Positions 1 through 7,728 of a stretch of DNA of 42,489 bases are shown one piece after another. Position numbers and translations under genes: made by a program. Position 1 is the first letter of the stretch. Each line of letters starts with the position of its first letter. Origin of the DNA: Chloroflexota bacterium. GTDB taxonomy: Bacteria > Chloroflexota > Dehalococcoidia > Lucifugimonadales > Australimonadaceae. The notes beneath the pieces are model-generated. The model saw nothing but the letters and a program-made list of their open reading frames with translations, had not been told where the DNA came from and did no database searches. The DNA is taken from positions 1 through 42,489 of the forward strand of contig JACZSI010000001.1 of NCBI GenBank assembly GCA_022574265.1, read 5' to 3'.

Positions 1-2525
1 GCGTCGACGAAGGTCGCGCTCAGCGTGACGTTCGTTCCCTCCGTGGTCGCCTGGTCGGCGCCTGCGGCCACGACGGGAGCGTCCTGGACGTCGACGACCA
101 GCGTGTCGCTCCCGACGGCGCCGTCGTCGTCGGTGACGGTCACGGTCACGGTGAACAGGCCGTCGGTGGCGTACGTATACGAGCCGCTGACGGTGCCGAG
201 GGCCTGGTCGAGCGTGCCCGTGGCGACCGGCGAGCCGTCGCCCCAGTCGATGGACGCGATGTGCGTGTCGGCCGTGCCGGCGTCGGTGAACGTCGCCAGC
301 TGGGCGCTGAGCGTCGCGTCAAGCAGCAGCGATGTGTTGGGCGCAGCGTCGACGACCGGGGTGGCGTTGCCGACGGTGACCGTCATGGAGTCGCCGCCGA
401 AGAGGGCCTTGTCGTCGGTCACCGTCGCCGTGGCCACGAAGATTCCATCGTCGGCGTAGGCGTGGGAGCTGACACCGGTGTTGAGGACCTGGTCGGCGGT
501 CCCTGTGGCGACGGTACCGTCACCCCAGTCGATGGACGCGGTGAGCGTCTCCAGCACGTTGAGGTCCGAGAACGTCGCGTCGAGGCTGACCGTTGCGCCC
601 TCGAGGACGGCGAGGTCCGCGCCGACGGTGACGACGGGCGCGACCTGCAGCGCTACCCCGGCGAAGGCGCCGTTGACCCGCCCGTGGCCGAAGGTGTTGT
701 CGGCGCCGCCTACCCCGAGGTCGTCGGCGGTGTCGGTGATGGCCGTGCGCAGCGCCGCGCGGTCGGCGGTTGGGTCGTCGCCGGCCTCGCCGGCGAGCAG
801 GTCGGGGCGCATCTGCAACAGGAGCGCGGCGAGCCCCGCGACGTGCGGAGCGGCCGCGGACGTCCCGAAGAAGGTCTTGGGGAAGGCGCCCGCGCCGGTG
901 ACGGCGACGCCGTCGATGGCGGTGACGTCGGGCTTGAGCGCGCCTCCCGCGGGGCCCTGACTGCTGAAGGGCTCGATGGTGTCGTGGCCGTCGTCGTCCG
1001 CGTCGATGGCACCGACGGAGAGGACGCCGCCGCCGGCATCCGACTGGGCGGGGACGCTGCCGGCGACGGTGTTGTAGTTGAACCGCGCCCCGCCGGCGAA
1101 GGGAAGGCCCCCCGACTGGACGAACATCTCCAGGACATGAGGGGGGGAGGAGGCGTTCAAGAAGTTCTGGACGAGCACGTCGTAGGTCTTGGTCACGCCC
1201 GAGGCGTTCGTGAACGCGATGACCTCGCTGGGCTCCCCCGTTCCGGTGTCCGCGTGGTTGTCGTCGCCGCCCACCGCGACCACCGGTCCGGTGGGGAACT
1301 CTCGCAGGAAGAGATCGTAGTCGGTCGTTGCGGCGCCGAAGTCGTCGTCCCAGGTGAGGCGGATCACGATCGTCCCACCAGGTGCGACCGCTACCTGGTT
1401 CGCGGCGCGCGTTCCCAGGCTCTGGGCGTCGGTGGTCTTCGCGGTCGCCTTGAACTCGTGGAGCCGGCCGGCCACGTTCGTGAAGGGGGCGCCGTCGACG
1501 CCCGAATCCACGTACGTCTCCTCGTAGTGTCGAAGCGCGTGGTTCCCGGCCGACGTCGCGTACGCCCGGATGGGGTTGGCGGCGTTCGTCAGCGCGGCGG
1601 CGGTGTTCGTCGATACGTCGCTCGACTGGTCCGTTGGCCTGGCGAAGAAGCCGATGTCGTCGATGACGACGTCGCTGACGCTGGCGAGGTAGTCCACCGC
1701 AGCCATGAACTCAAGCGTCGTGGAGAAGTTGGCGAACCGGAGCTGCGCGCCGGGGGCGATGTCGTGGATGATCTCCAGGATCGCCGTGCCCTCGGCGCCG
1801 ACCCCGCCGTCGAGGCCCGCTTCGAGGTCGCCGTCGGCGCGGAAGGACGTTGAGATGACCCCGTCGCTGGTCGCGGTCAGCTTGCCGCCCCCATCGCGCG
1901 TCTCGGACGTCGCCGGCAGGTCGCCGGAGCCCACGGCCGACAGCAGTCCGGCGATGCCGTCGGAGATGACGCCGACCGTCACGCCGGTGCCGTCGACGCC
2001 CTGGGCCGCGCGCAGATCGTCGAAGCTCAGGATCGAGTCGCCCGCCGTCAGGGCAGAGCCGGCGTTGACGAAGCCGTAGACCGGCGGTGTGACTGAGCGG
2101 ACGCCAGCCAGGTCCGCGACCTGCGCCAGGACGCCAAGCGGCACGTGCGCCTGGACGGTGCTCCCGTCCTCGGACTCGCGCTCGATGACCACGCCGAGGG
2201 ACGTGAGCGCGGCGCGCAGCGCGTCGTCGATCGCCGCGACGTGGATGTACGTCTGCACGCCGTCGCCGGTGATTCGGACGATGCCGGCCGTGAGGTAGGC
2301 GGCGCTCGGGGAGCTCGGCTCGGCTAGCGCTGCTGCGTAGCCGGCCGGTGCGGCGGGGGCGTACTCGAACGCCTCGAGGAGGACGACGAGCGGCCCCGAC
2401 AGCTTCGACGGTGGCTTCGCGGGCGGCTCGTGGTCCGCCGCGCTCGCCGTCACGAGCGCGAGCGCCGCGGCCGCGAGGGCGGCGGTCAGCGCGAGCGCGA
2501 GTCGGGCCGGCGGGTGGTGGGGCAT
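1..2525 (-). CDS. Secreted subtilisin-like (S8) serine protease with PKD domains, C-terminus beyond the window
   Basis: An open frame of at least 841 residues reads from an ATG at 2525 (an in-frame TAG lies directly before it) off the left edge, so the protein is partial. Residues 1-29 look like a signal peptide: R8, a hydrophobic Leu/Ala stretch, and an A-S-A cleavage site. The catalytic domain shows the Asp motif GVISDGI (D189), an oxyanion-type SAGN (N328) and the Ser motif GTSAAAPHVAG (S556). The position of the usual HGTxVA histidine reads AEGTAIL (E245), followed by EIIHDIAPGA (H254). Two PKD-like repeats follow, each with an IDWGDG motif, near residues 665 and 758. It is probably exported and cell-surface associated. 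Family assignment is strong; catalytic competence is less certain because of the His/Glu change. Confidence 0.85.
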   Translation of the reverse strand, partial: MPHHPPARLALALTAALAAAALALVTASAADHEPPAKPPSKLSGPLVVLLEAFEYAPAAPAGYAAALAEPSSPSAAYLTAGIVRITGDGVQTYIHVAAIDDALRAALTSLGVVIERESEDGSTVQAHVPLGVLAQVADLAGVRSVTPPVYGFVNAGSALTAGDSILSFDDLRAAQGVDGTGVTVGVISDGIAGLLSAVGSGDLPATSETRDGGGKLTATSDGVISTSFRADGDLEAGLDGGVGAEGTAILEIIHDIAPGAQLRFANFSTTLEFMAAVDYLASVSDVVIDDIGFFARPTDQSSDVSTNTAAALTNAANPIRAYATSAGNHALRHYEETYVDSGVDGAPFTNVAGRLHEFKATAKTTDAQSLGTRAANQVAVAPGGTIVIRLTWDDDFGAATTDYDLFLREFPTGPVVAVGGDDNHADTGTGEPSEVIAFTNASGVTKTYDVLVQNFLNASSPPHVLEMFVQSGGLPFAGGARFNYNTVAGSVPAQSDAGGGVLSVGAIDADDDGHDTIEPFSSQGPAGGALKPDVTAIDGVAVTGAGAFPKTFFGTSAAAPHVAGLAALLLQMRPDLLAGEAGDDPTADRAALRTAITDTADDLGVGGADNTFGHGRVNGAFAGVALQVAPVVTVGADLAVLEGATVSLDATFSDLNVLETLTASIDWGDGTVATGTADQVLNTGVSSHAYADDGIFVATATVTDDKALFGGDSMTVTVGNATPVVDAAPNTSLLLDATLSAQLATFTDAGTADTHIASIDWGDGSPVATGTLDQALGTVSGSYTYATDGLFTVTVTVTDDDGAVGSDTLVVDVQDAPVVAAGADQATTEGTNVTLSATFVD

Positions 2526-2535
2526 CTATCTTCAT

Positions 2536-2552
2536 CCGATCGACCGGATCGG
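2536..2552. promoter_or_regulatory. Palindromic dyad between divergent genes
   Basis: The arms CCGATC and GATCGG are separated by five bases in the 120-bp divergent spacer between the protease (minus) and the hydrolase (plus). It lies 11 bases upstream of the protease start, so it could be an operator. No convincing promoter hexamers were found beside it. It could also be chance. Confidence 0.25.
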
Positions 2553-2645
2553 GTCTGGGAGCGGCGCGTACCGTAGCGGCTCCGGGTGGGGATTGCATCT
2601 CCGTGCGGTAGCCTATGGACTGCGACGGAAGCGGGAGGCGCGACG

Positions 2646-3386
2646 ATGCCGGACCTGACCATCAACGGCTACAAGCACCACTACGAGGAGGTGGGCGACG
2701 GTCCGCCGATGGTGTTCATCGCCGGCACGCGCTTCGATGCCGCGCGGGACTGGGTCCCCTACATGCGGGAGAACGCCGCGGGGTTCCGCGTCGTGATGCC
2801 CGACCCGCGCGGGCTCGCCGATAGCGAGCACACCACCGACGTGGCGCCGCAGGACTGGGTGCGCGACCTGGGCGCGCTGCTCGACGGCCTCGGCATCGAC
2901 GCGGTGCACCTGGCGTCGGAGACCCTCGGCACGCGCATCGCCACGCGCTTCGCCTACGAGCACCCGGAGCGGGTGCGGAGCCTGGTCTTGAACGGCGTCA
3001 TCGCCTACAGCTACGCGGGGGGCGACGACGAACGGCGCGGGCAGACCGACGGTATGCCCGCCGATCGGCTCGAGCAGCTGACGCACTACCACGGCGCGGA
3101 CGCTCTCGCCGTGAACGACTTCTACCTCGACCTGCACGCCGACCCGGCTTTCCACGACTACTACGACCTGCGGAAGATCGCGGCCGACGTGCGCGCGCCC
3201 GTGCTGCTGCTCCGAGGCGACGTCGACGACCAGCGCCACCCGGTGCAGCACTCGGTGGACCTGCACGGGCTGTTCCCCGACTCCCGGCTCGCGATCTTCG
3301 CGGGCACGCCCTTCAACGCGATGCGCCATCGGCCGGCGGAGTCGTGGGCGCTGATCCGCGAGCTGACTGAGGGCGCGGCGACGTAG
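2646..3386 (+). CDS. Alpha/beta-hydrolase fold protein with a non-canonical nucleophile elbow
   Basis: A 246-residue protein with the alpha/beta hydrolase layout: strand and oxyanion region MVFIAGTRF (22-30), a D-P-R-G segment near 53-56, the elbow strand VHLASETLG (87-95), a C-terminal LLLRGDVDD acid strand, and a final FAGTPFNAMRHRP segment. ATG 2646 was chosen because GGGAGG lies about nine bases upstream and homology begins there; an upstream in-frame start lacks support. The canonical G-x-S-x-G reads S-E-T-L-G, putting Thr93 at the Ser position. The segment that normally holds the catalytic His has Phe223. The gene stands alone and is convergent with the MFS transporter. Substrate unknown; it may be non-catalytic. 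Confidence 0.8.
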   Translation: MPDLTINGYKHHYEEVGDGPPMVFIAGTRFDAARDWVPYMRENAAGFRVVMPDPRGLADSEHTTDVAPQDWVRDLGALLDGLGIDAVHLASETLGTRIATRFAYEHPERVRSLVLNGVIAYSYAGGDDERRGQTDGMPADRLEQLTHYHGADALAVNDFYLDLHADPAFHDYYDLRKIAADVRAPVLLLRGDVDDQRHPVQHSVDLHGLFPDSRLAIFAGTPFNAMRHRPAESWALIRELTEGAAT

Positions 3387-3403
3387 GGGCGCACGGCGTG
3401 CGC
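3383..3403. repeat. Short palindromic repeat, copy 1 (GCGCAC-GGC-GTGCGC)
   Basis: A 21-base element overlaps the stop of the alpha/beta hydrolase and matches 20 of 21 bases at 6247-6267. It contains a 6-bp stem with a three-base loop. Lying between convergent genes, it could help end transcription in both directions, but no T-run follows. Confidence 0.55.
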
Positions 3404-3408
3404 ACGCG

Positions 3409-4620
3409 CTAGCGCCGCAGGGGCGCGAGCGCCATGACCAGCGGCACCGGCGCCATGATCGCCGCCGACAGGAAGAACACCGAGGCGCGGTCGCCCGTCA
3501 CGCTGACCAGCAGGCCCGCGAGCAGCGGCGCGATGAGCCCGGCGACGAAGCTCGTGGCGAACATGAAGCCCACCACCGTTCCCTGAGCGTTCGGCGGCGC
3601 CGAGTCCATGGCCGCCGCGTTGGTCACGTCCTGCACGGTCCAGAGGAACACGCCGGTGAACGCGATCGCGATCATCAGCGGTACCCCCGACCCGGCGATG
3701 CCCATCGCCGCCATCCCCACCGCGATCGCGCCCATCGCGACGACGAGCGGGATGCGCCGGCCGATGCGGTCCGAGAGGTACCCGAACAACGGTCCCAGCG
3801 GCACGCCCAACAGCGTCAGCAGGGCGATGTGGAAGCCGACGCCTCGGCTGTCCATGCCGAGGTCGTTGGCCAGGTAGAGCGGCAGGAAGACGAGCAGCCC
3901 GAAGTGCGCGAACGACCGGGAGAAGTTCGCGTAGGCGAGGGTCCTATAGACGGGGTACTGGAGCAGGGTGAAGAAGTCGCGGACCCGTACCGGCTCGGTG
4001 CTCTTCGGCCGCTCGATGGGCGGCGCTCCGGAGAGCATCCAATAGAGGCCCGCGGCCAGTGCGACCGCCGGGACGGCGCTCACGATCACGTAGATGCGCC
4101 AGTCGTCGCTCAGCACCGCGGCCAAGATGAGGCCCACGCCGAGGGGGCCGAGCGCCTCGCCGGCGCCCGAGCCCGCGCCGTGGAAGGCGATGGCCATGCC
4201 GCGGCGCTCGGCGAACCGGCTGGCAAGCATCGAGATGGCGGGCGGGTGCCAGAAGGACGCCGCCATGGCGGCGAGCGCGAAAGCGGCCGCGACGCCCCAG
4301 ACCCAGGGCAGGAATCCCGCCAGCATCATGGCGAGGGCGACCAGCAGGAACGACACCGGCAGCATCACGGCCCAGTGCCGCTGCAGCCGGTCGGCGACGT
4401 AGCCCGCGAAGAAGTTCGGCAGCCCGGCCCCGGCGGAGCGGACGGTGACGAACGCGGAGATGGCGAGCGCGCTCATGGCGTACTCGCGCTCGATCAGCGG
4501 GAGGAAGACGGCGAACGCCGCGAGATACCAGTGCTTGAGGCCGTGGCCGACGGAGATGGTGGCTATGTAGGCGGGCCCGCTCGCACGGAACGAGGAACGC
4601 TGAGCCGGCTGGCTACTCAC
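3409..4620 (-). CDS. Major facilitator superfamily transporter
   Basis: A protein of about 403 residues with twelve predicted membrane segments and an MFS motif-A-like loop between segments 2 and 3 (GYVADRLQRHW), repeated in the second half as GYLSDRIGRR. It is likely a proton-driven inner-membrane exporter; the substrate cannot be told. The GTG at 4620 is preferred because it overlaps the end of hisA by eight bases and homology starts soon after. The frame stays open farther upstream, but that stretch is low-complexity and lies inside hisA. It is the last gene of a hisH-hisA-MFS run, an unusual partner for histidine biosynthesis. Confidence 0.85.
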   Translation of the reverse strand: MSSQPAQRSSFRASGPAYIATISVGHGLKHWYLAAFAVFLPLIEREYAMSALAISAFVTVRSAGAGLPNFFAGYVADRLQRHWAVMLPVSFLLVALAMMLAGFLPWVWGVAAAFALAAMAASFWHPPAISMLASRFAERRGMAIAFHGAGSGAGEALGPLGVGLILAAVLSDDWRIYVIVSAVPAVALAAGLYWMLSGAPPIERPKSTEPVRVRDFFTLLQYPVYRTLAYANFSRSFAHFGLLVFLPLYLANDLGMDSRGVGFHIALLTLLGVPLGPLFGYLSDRIGRRIPLVVAMGAIAVGMAAMGIAGSGVPLMIAIAFTGVFLWTVQDVTNAAAMDSAPPNAQGTVVGFMFATSFVAGLIAPLLAGLLVSVTGDRASVFFLSAAIMAPVPLVMALAPLRR

Positions 4621-5350
4621 CCCCGAGCTCCGCGACCGCTTCGGCCAGGTCGACGGTGCCCTCGTAGACCGCCCGCCCGACGATCGCACCCTCGACGCCG
4701 AGCCCCGCGAGGCGCTTGAGGTGATCGAGGGTGGCGACGCCGCCCGAGGCGATGACACGGACGCCCCCGCCGAGCTCCCGCGCCTGGAGCACGAGGGCCG
4801 CGAGCCCGTCGAAGTCCGGCCCGCTCAGCGTGCCGTCGCGCGCGACGTCGGTCGCGATGAACCGCCGGACGCCGACCTCAGCCATCCGCGCCATGAGGCC
4901 GGTGGCCGGCACGCTCGTGCTCTCCGTCCAACCGCTGACGGCGATCAGGCCGTCGACCGCGTCGAGACCGACGACGATGCGCGCAGGACCGTGCACATCG
5001 AGCAGCTCCGAGACGAGCCTGGGGTCTCTTACGGCGGCGGTGCCGACGACGACGCGGCCGACGCCCGCGTCGAGCGCCGCCGCGACGTCCGCGGCCGTAC
5101 GCATGCCGCCGCCCAGCTCGATCGGGACCGAGACAGCGGCGGCGATGGCGCGGACGACCTCGGTGTGCGCCGGAACGCCGGAGCGGGCGGCGTCGAGGTC
5201 AACGACGTGGATGCGCGGGGCTCCGGCGGCCTCGAAGGTGCGGGCGACGGCGAGGGGGTCGTCGGAGAACGTCGTCTGCCGCTCGTAGTCGCCCTGGACG
5301 AGCCGCACGACGCTCCCGGCCCGCAGGTCGATCGCGGGGATGATTTCCAT
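4613..5350 (-). CDS. hisA: Phosphoribosylformimino-AICAR-phosphate isomerase (HisA)
   Basis: A 245-residue TIM-barrel enzyme for the fourth step of histidine synthesis, an Amadori-type isomerisation of ProFAR to PRFAR in the cytoplasm. PAIDL gives the catalytic base Asp8, VGLDA gives Asp130 (the usual Asp127) and IATDV gives Thr167. The phosphate-binding loops ELGGGMR and IASGGVA are present. Length is typical. It starts at ATG 5350, 27 bases after the hisH stop, and supplies PRFAR to the HisHF synthase. HisF itself is not in the window. Some actinobacteria use a bifunctional PriA; the sequence alone does not exclude a TrpF side activity. Confidence 0.95.
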   Translation of the reverse strand: MEIIPAIDLRAGSVVRLVQGDYERQTTFSDDPLAVARTFEAAGAPRIHVVDLDAARSGVPAHTEVVRAIAAAVSVPIELGGGMRTAADVAAALDAGVGRVVVGTAAVRDPRLVSELLDVHGPARIVVGLDAVDGLIAVSGWTESTSVPATGLMARMAEVGVRRFIATDVARDGTLSGPDFDGLAALVLQARELGGGVRVIASGGVATLDHLKRLAGLGVEGAIVGRAVYEGTVDLAEAVAELGGE

Positions 5351-5377
5351 CAGAGAGTCTCCATCAGGCGGTCGCCA

Positions 5378-6004
5378 TCAAGTGGCACGGGGCCGGACCA
5401 GGTGCTTGACGAAGTTGTCGTAGAGCCGCAGACCGACGTCGCCGCTCTTCTCCGGGTGGAACTGCGTCGCCACCAGGTTGTCCCGCGCGACGACGCTGGC
5501 GAACTCGGTGCCGTACGTGGTCGTGCCGGCGACCCATGCCTCGTCCGAGGGCGCGGCGTAGTAGCTGTGCACGAAGTAGAAGTAGCTGCCCGGCGGCACG
5601 CCGTCGAACACCGGGTGCTCGCCCCGCGGCTCCACGGCGTTCCAGCCCATGTGCGGTACCTTCAAGCGGCCGTCGAAGCGCTTCACCGTTCCGGGGATCA
5701 CGCCGAGGCAGTCGGTGTTGCCCTCCTCCGACCGCTCGAGCAGCACCTGGAGTCCGAGGCAGACGCCGAAGAACGGCGTGCCGGCCGCGATGGCCGCCCG
5801 CACGGCATCGCCCATGCCGTCGCGCTCGAGCGCCGCCATGGCGGGCGGCGAGGCGCCCTGGCCGGGGAACACGATGGCGGGGGCGTCCGCGAGCGCGGCG
5901 GGATCGGACGCGAACACGGCCCGGTGGCCGAGCCGCTCGAACGCCTTCTGGACGCTGCGCAGGTTCCCCGCGCCGTAGTCGATGATGACGATGGGCTCCA
6001 CCAC
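5378..6004 (-). CDS. hisH: Imidazole glycerol phosphate synthase, glutaminase subunit (HisH)
   Basis: A 208-residue class I glutamine amidotransferase that supplies ammonia to HisF. The triad is visible: Cys82 in GVCLGLQ, and His183 and Glu185 in QFHPEKS. The N-terminus IVIIDYGAGN is typical. GTG at 6004 is the only possible start, since an in-frame TAG lies six bases upstream; no Shine-Dalgarno sequence precedes it. Two copies of a 23-bp hairpin element (6014-6061) lie immediately upstream. It is the first gene of the hisH-hisA-MFS run. A TAGAAT -10-like hexamer at 6008-6013 is too close (three bases) to be a normal promoter for a leaderless GTG. Confidence 0.95.
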   Translation of the reverse strand: MVEPIVIIDYGAGNLRSVQKAFERLGHRAVFASDPAALADAPAIVFPGQGASPPAMAALERDGMGDAVRAAIAAGTPFFGVCLGLQVLLERSEEGNTDCLGVIPGTVKRFDGRLKVPHMGWNAVEPRGEHPVFDGVPPGSYFYFVHSYYAAPSDEAWVAGTTTYGTEFASVVARDNLVATQFHPEKSGDVGLRLYDNFVKHLVRPRAT

Positions 6005-6013
6005 CCCATTCTA

Positions 6014-6036
6014 CGAGGGCACAGCCCTCGACCCAC
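6014..6036 (-). repeat. Covarying hairpin element, copy 1 (upstream of hisH)
   Basis: On the minus strand it reads GTGGGT followed by CGAGGGC-TGT-GCCCTCG, a perfect 7-bp stem with a three-base loop. It ends ten bases before the hisH GTG. Related copies are at 6039, 34520 and 41016, all on the minus strand just upstream of minus-strand genes. Confidence 0.8.
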
Positions 6037-6038
6037 AA

Positions 6039-6061
6039 CAAGGGCGTAGCCCTTGACCCAC
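6039..6061 (-). repeat. Covarying hairpin element, copy 2
   Basis: It reads GTGGGT followed by CAAGGGC-TAC-GCCCTTG on the minus strand. The perfect 7-bp stem differs from copy 1 at the second base pair (G-C to A-T) on both arms. It is separated from copy 1 by two bases, so the two form a tandem pair upstream of hisH. Confidence 0.8.
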
Positions 6062-6110
6062 ATGGGGTAGTGCCGTGGAGCCGTGCGACCGCTTCATGCA
6101 GCGCGCGCCG

Positions 6111-6246
6111 GGGGCTGCCAGCGGCCTTTCCGCTTGTCGAGCGACGACGCACGCTTGCCGAGGACAACCCGCCTCGTGGGCAAGCCCTCGCTCATCCTTC
6201 GAGAGCCTCAGGACGAGCGGGAAGGGGGCTGCGAGCGGCCTTTCCG
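6111..6246. repeat. Direct repeat pair (GGGGCTGC-AGCGGCCTTTCCG type)
   Basis: A 22-base sequence at 6111-6132 recurs at 6225-6246 with one mismatch. It brackets a palindromic repeat. With the neighbouring hairpins this fills the 340-bp stretch 6005-6344, where no gene is seen. Confidence 0.6.
6191..6216. repeat. REP-like palindrome (CTGAG..GAAG family)
   Basis: An interrupted inverted repeat with outer arms CTC/GAG and inner arms TCCT/AGGA around TCGAGAGCCTC. It belongs to the dispersed family also present at 6282, 29716, 29787 and 41088-41216. Confidence 0.65.
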
Positions 6247-6269
6247 GTAGGGGCGCACGACGTGCGCCC
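6247..6269. repeat. Short palindromic repeat, copy 2 (GGGCGCAC-GAC-GTGCGCCC)
   Basis: A perfect 8-bp stem with a three-base loop. Its first 21 bases match 3383-3403 at 20 positions. Confidence 0.6.
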
Positions 6270-6281
6270 TCAGCCCCCGTT

Positions 6282-6304
6282 CGTGCTGAGGCTCTCGAAG
6301 CACG
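6282..6304. repeat. REP-like palindrome (CTGAG..GAAG family)
   Basis: CGTGCT and AGCACG arms flank GAGGCTCTCGA. The core matches the copy at 6191 in the opposite orientation, while the outer stem bases have changed on both arms. Confidence 0.65.
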
Positions 6305-6344
6305 GACGGTGGCTCGGCACCGGGGGGCCGGGGCTGTGGCGTTG

Positions 6345-7466
6345 TCACGCCAGCGCCGGCATCGGGGTGACGAGGCTGGCGTCGATGGCCTCGATGCTCC
6401 CGCGGCCGGTCAGCATCATCGTCGACTCCACCTCGTCGCGCAGGATCTCCATCAGCTTGATGAGGCCGTCGGAGCCGCCGTAGGACAGTCCCCAGAAGAT
6501 GGGCCGGCCGAAGAAGACGCCCTTCGCGCCCAAGGCGATCGCCTTGACGACGTCGGTGCCGCGCCGGATGCCGCCGTCGAGGTAGACCTCCACCCGCTCG
6601 CCGGCCGCCGCCGCGACCTCCGGCAGCACCTCGATGGTCGAGAGCGTCGTGTCCAGGTTGCGCGCGCCGTGGTTGGAGACGATCAGGCCGTCGACGCCAT
6701 TCTCGGCGCAGAGGCTCGCGTCCTCGCCGGTCATGATGCCCTTGCACACGATCGGGAGGTCGGTCGCCGTCTTGAGCCACTCGATGTCGGCCCACGAGGC
6801 CGCGGGGTCGTTCAGGCCGCGGCTGGACTGGCCGGAGTCGAACATCGACTTCGAGTTGGCCGCCGCCTGTGCCTCCTGCGCGGGCGTGTAGTTCGCGCGG
6901 GCGCCCCGCTTGTACTTGTTGCGTATGTTCCGCTCGCGCTTGGACGGCCAGTGCGCGTCGAGCGTTAGTATGATGGCCTTGAAGCCGGCCTGCTCGGCGC
7001 GCTTGACCATCTCGAGGGTCAGCTCGCGGTCGCGGTAGAAGTAGGTCTGGAACCACTTCGGCCCGTCGGTCTCGGCGGCCACGTCCTCGATCGGTACGCT
7101 TGAGTTGGCGGTGAGCCCCATGACGGTGCCCATGTGCGCGGCGGCCCGCGCGGTCGCGAGCTCCGCGTCCGGGTGCGCGCGCTTGTGGCCTCCCGACGGC
7201 GCCAGCATGAACGGCACCTCGATGCGCTGTCCGAGGACGGTGGTCGAGAGGTCGGCCGCGGCATTCCCGGCCAGCACGCGCGGGCGCAGGGCTAGGTGCT
7301 CGTACGCCGAGCGCGTGCGCCGCAGCGTCAGCTCGTCCGTCGCGCCGCCCGCCACGTAGTCGAACTCGTTATGGGCCATCTGCTGCTCGGCGAGCAGCTC
7401 GAAATCGAAGAGATTGATGGGTTCAACCAAGGGCACGGGCACGCGCTCCGCCTCGGGATCGGCCAT
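6345..7466 (-). CDS. FMN-dependent alpha-hydroxy-acid oxidase/dehydrogenase
   Basis: A 373-residue TIM-barrel flavoenzyme of the lactate/glycolate oxidase family, which oxidises an L-2-hydroxy acid to the 2-oxo acid. The catalytic set is complete and correctly spaced: Tyr37, Tyr142 (FQTYFY), Asp170 (LTLDAH), Lys242 (IVCKG), His266 and Arg269 (SNHGARN). The phosphate-binding segment LDGGIRRGTD is also present. The loop after Asp170 (AHWPSKRERN) differs from the common PVLGRRERD. ATG 7466 is chosen because GAGAGG lies eight bases upstream; a GTG two codons earlier has no room for a ribosome site. Lactate, glycolate and mandelate cannot be distinguished. It is divergent from rpsL and behind its own extended -10 promoter. 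Confidence 0.9.
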   Translation of the reverse strand: MADPEAERVPVPLVEPINLFDFELLAEQQMAHNEFDYVAGGATDELTLRRTRSAYEHLALRPRVLAGNAAADLSTTVLGQRIEVPFMLAPSGGHKRAHPDAELATARAAAHMGTVMGLTANSSVPIEDVAAETDGPKWFQTYFYRDRELTLEMVKRAEQAGFKAIILTLDAHWPSKRERNIRNKYKRGARANYTPAQEAQAAANSKSMFDSGQSSRGLNDPAASWADIEWLKTATDLPIVCKGIMTGEDASLCAENGVDGLIVSNHGARNLDTTLSTIEVLPEVAAAAGERVEVYLDGGIRRGTDVVKAIALGAKGVFFGRPIFWGLSYGGSDGLIKLMEILRDEVESTMMLTGRGSIEAIDASLVTPMPALA

Positions 7467-7542
7467 GTTCACTTCCTCTCTCCAGCCACGGCCTCGCCTT
7501 CGCCGTCGCGTTCCGCGCCGGTTCGCACGCGAAACCCCGGCG

Positions 7543-7551
7543 ATTATAGCA
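7543..7551 (-). promoter_or_regulatory. Extended -10 promoter for the hydroxy-acid oxidase
   Basis: The minus strand reads TGCTATAAT, a consensus -10 hexamer with the TGn extension, which can work without a good -35. It lies 76 bases upstream of the ATG at 7466. No clear TTGACA is seen at 16-18 bases. Confidence 0.6.
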
Positions 7552-7634
7552 ACCGGACGGGTGGGTGCAGGGGGCCTGGCGGGGGTCCGGCGAGAGGCTG
7601 CCGGAGGTACCGGAAAATCCCATGCAGACGGTGG

Positions 7635-7663
7635 TTGACACGTTCCTGAGGGCAGGATAGCAT
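7635..7663 (+). promoter_or_regulatory. Sigma-70-type promoter of the ribosomal supercluster
   Basis: A consensus TTGACA (7635-7640), a 17-base spacer and TAGCAT (7658-7663). Transcription would start near 7670, giving a leader of about 60 bases before the rpsL ATG at 7729. It is the best promoter seen upstream of the cluster. Confidence 0.7.
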
Positions 7664-7728
7664 TGGAACGTTCGCGTCCAAACGGGTGTGGACGGTCGCT
7701 GGGAACGGGCGAAAAGGGACGGACTCAG

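Noticed and set aside
261..1853. A 530-codon plus-strand frame opposite the protease
   Set aside because: The sequence is low-complexity Gly/Val/Arg typical of the complement of a GC-rich gene. The minus-strand protease has a signal peptide and catalytic motifs.
6008..6013. TAGAAT as the promoter of hisH
   Set aside because: It ends only three bases before the only possible GTG start, so a normal start point would fall downstream of the start codon. It may be part of the repeat element instead.
4721..6049. A 442-codon plus-strand frame opposite hisA and hisH
   Set aside because: Both histidine enzymes on the minus strand are complete with catalytic residues; the plus frame is Arg/Gly/Asp-rich noise.
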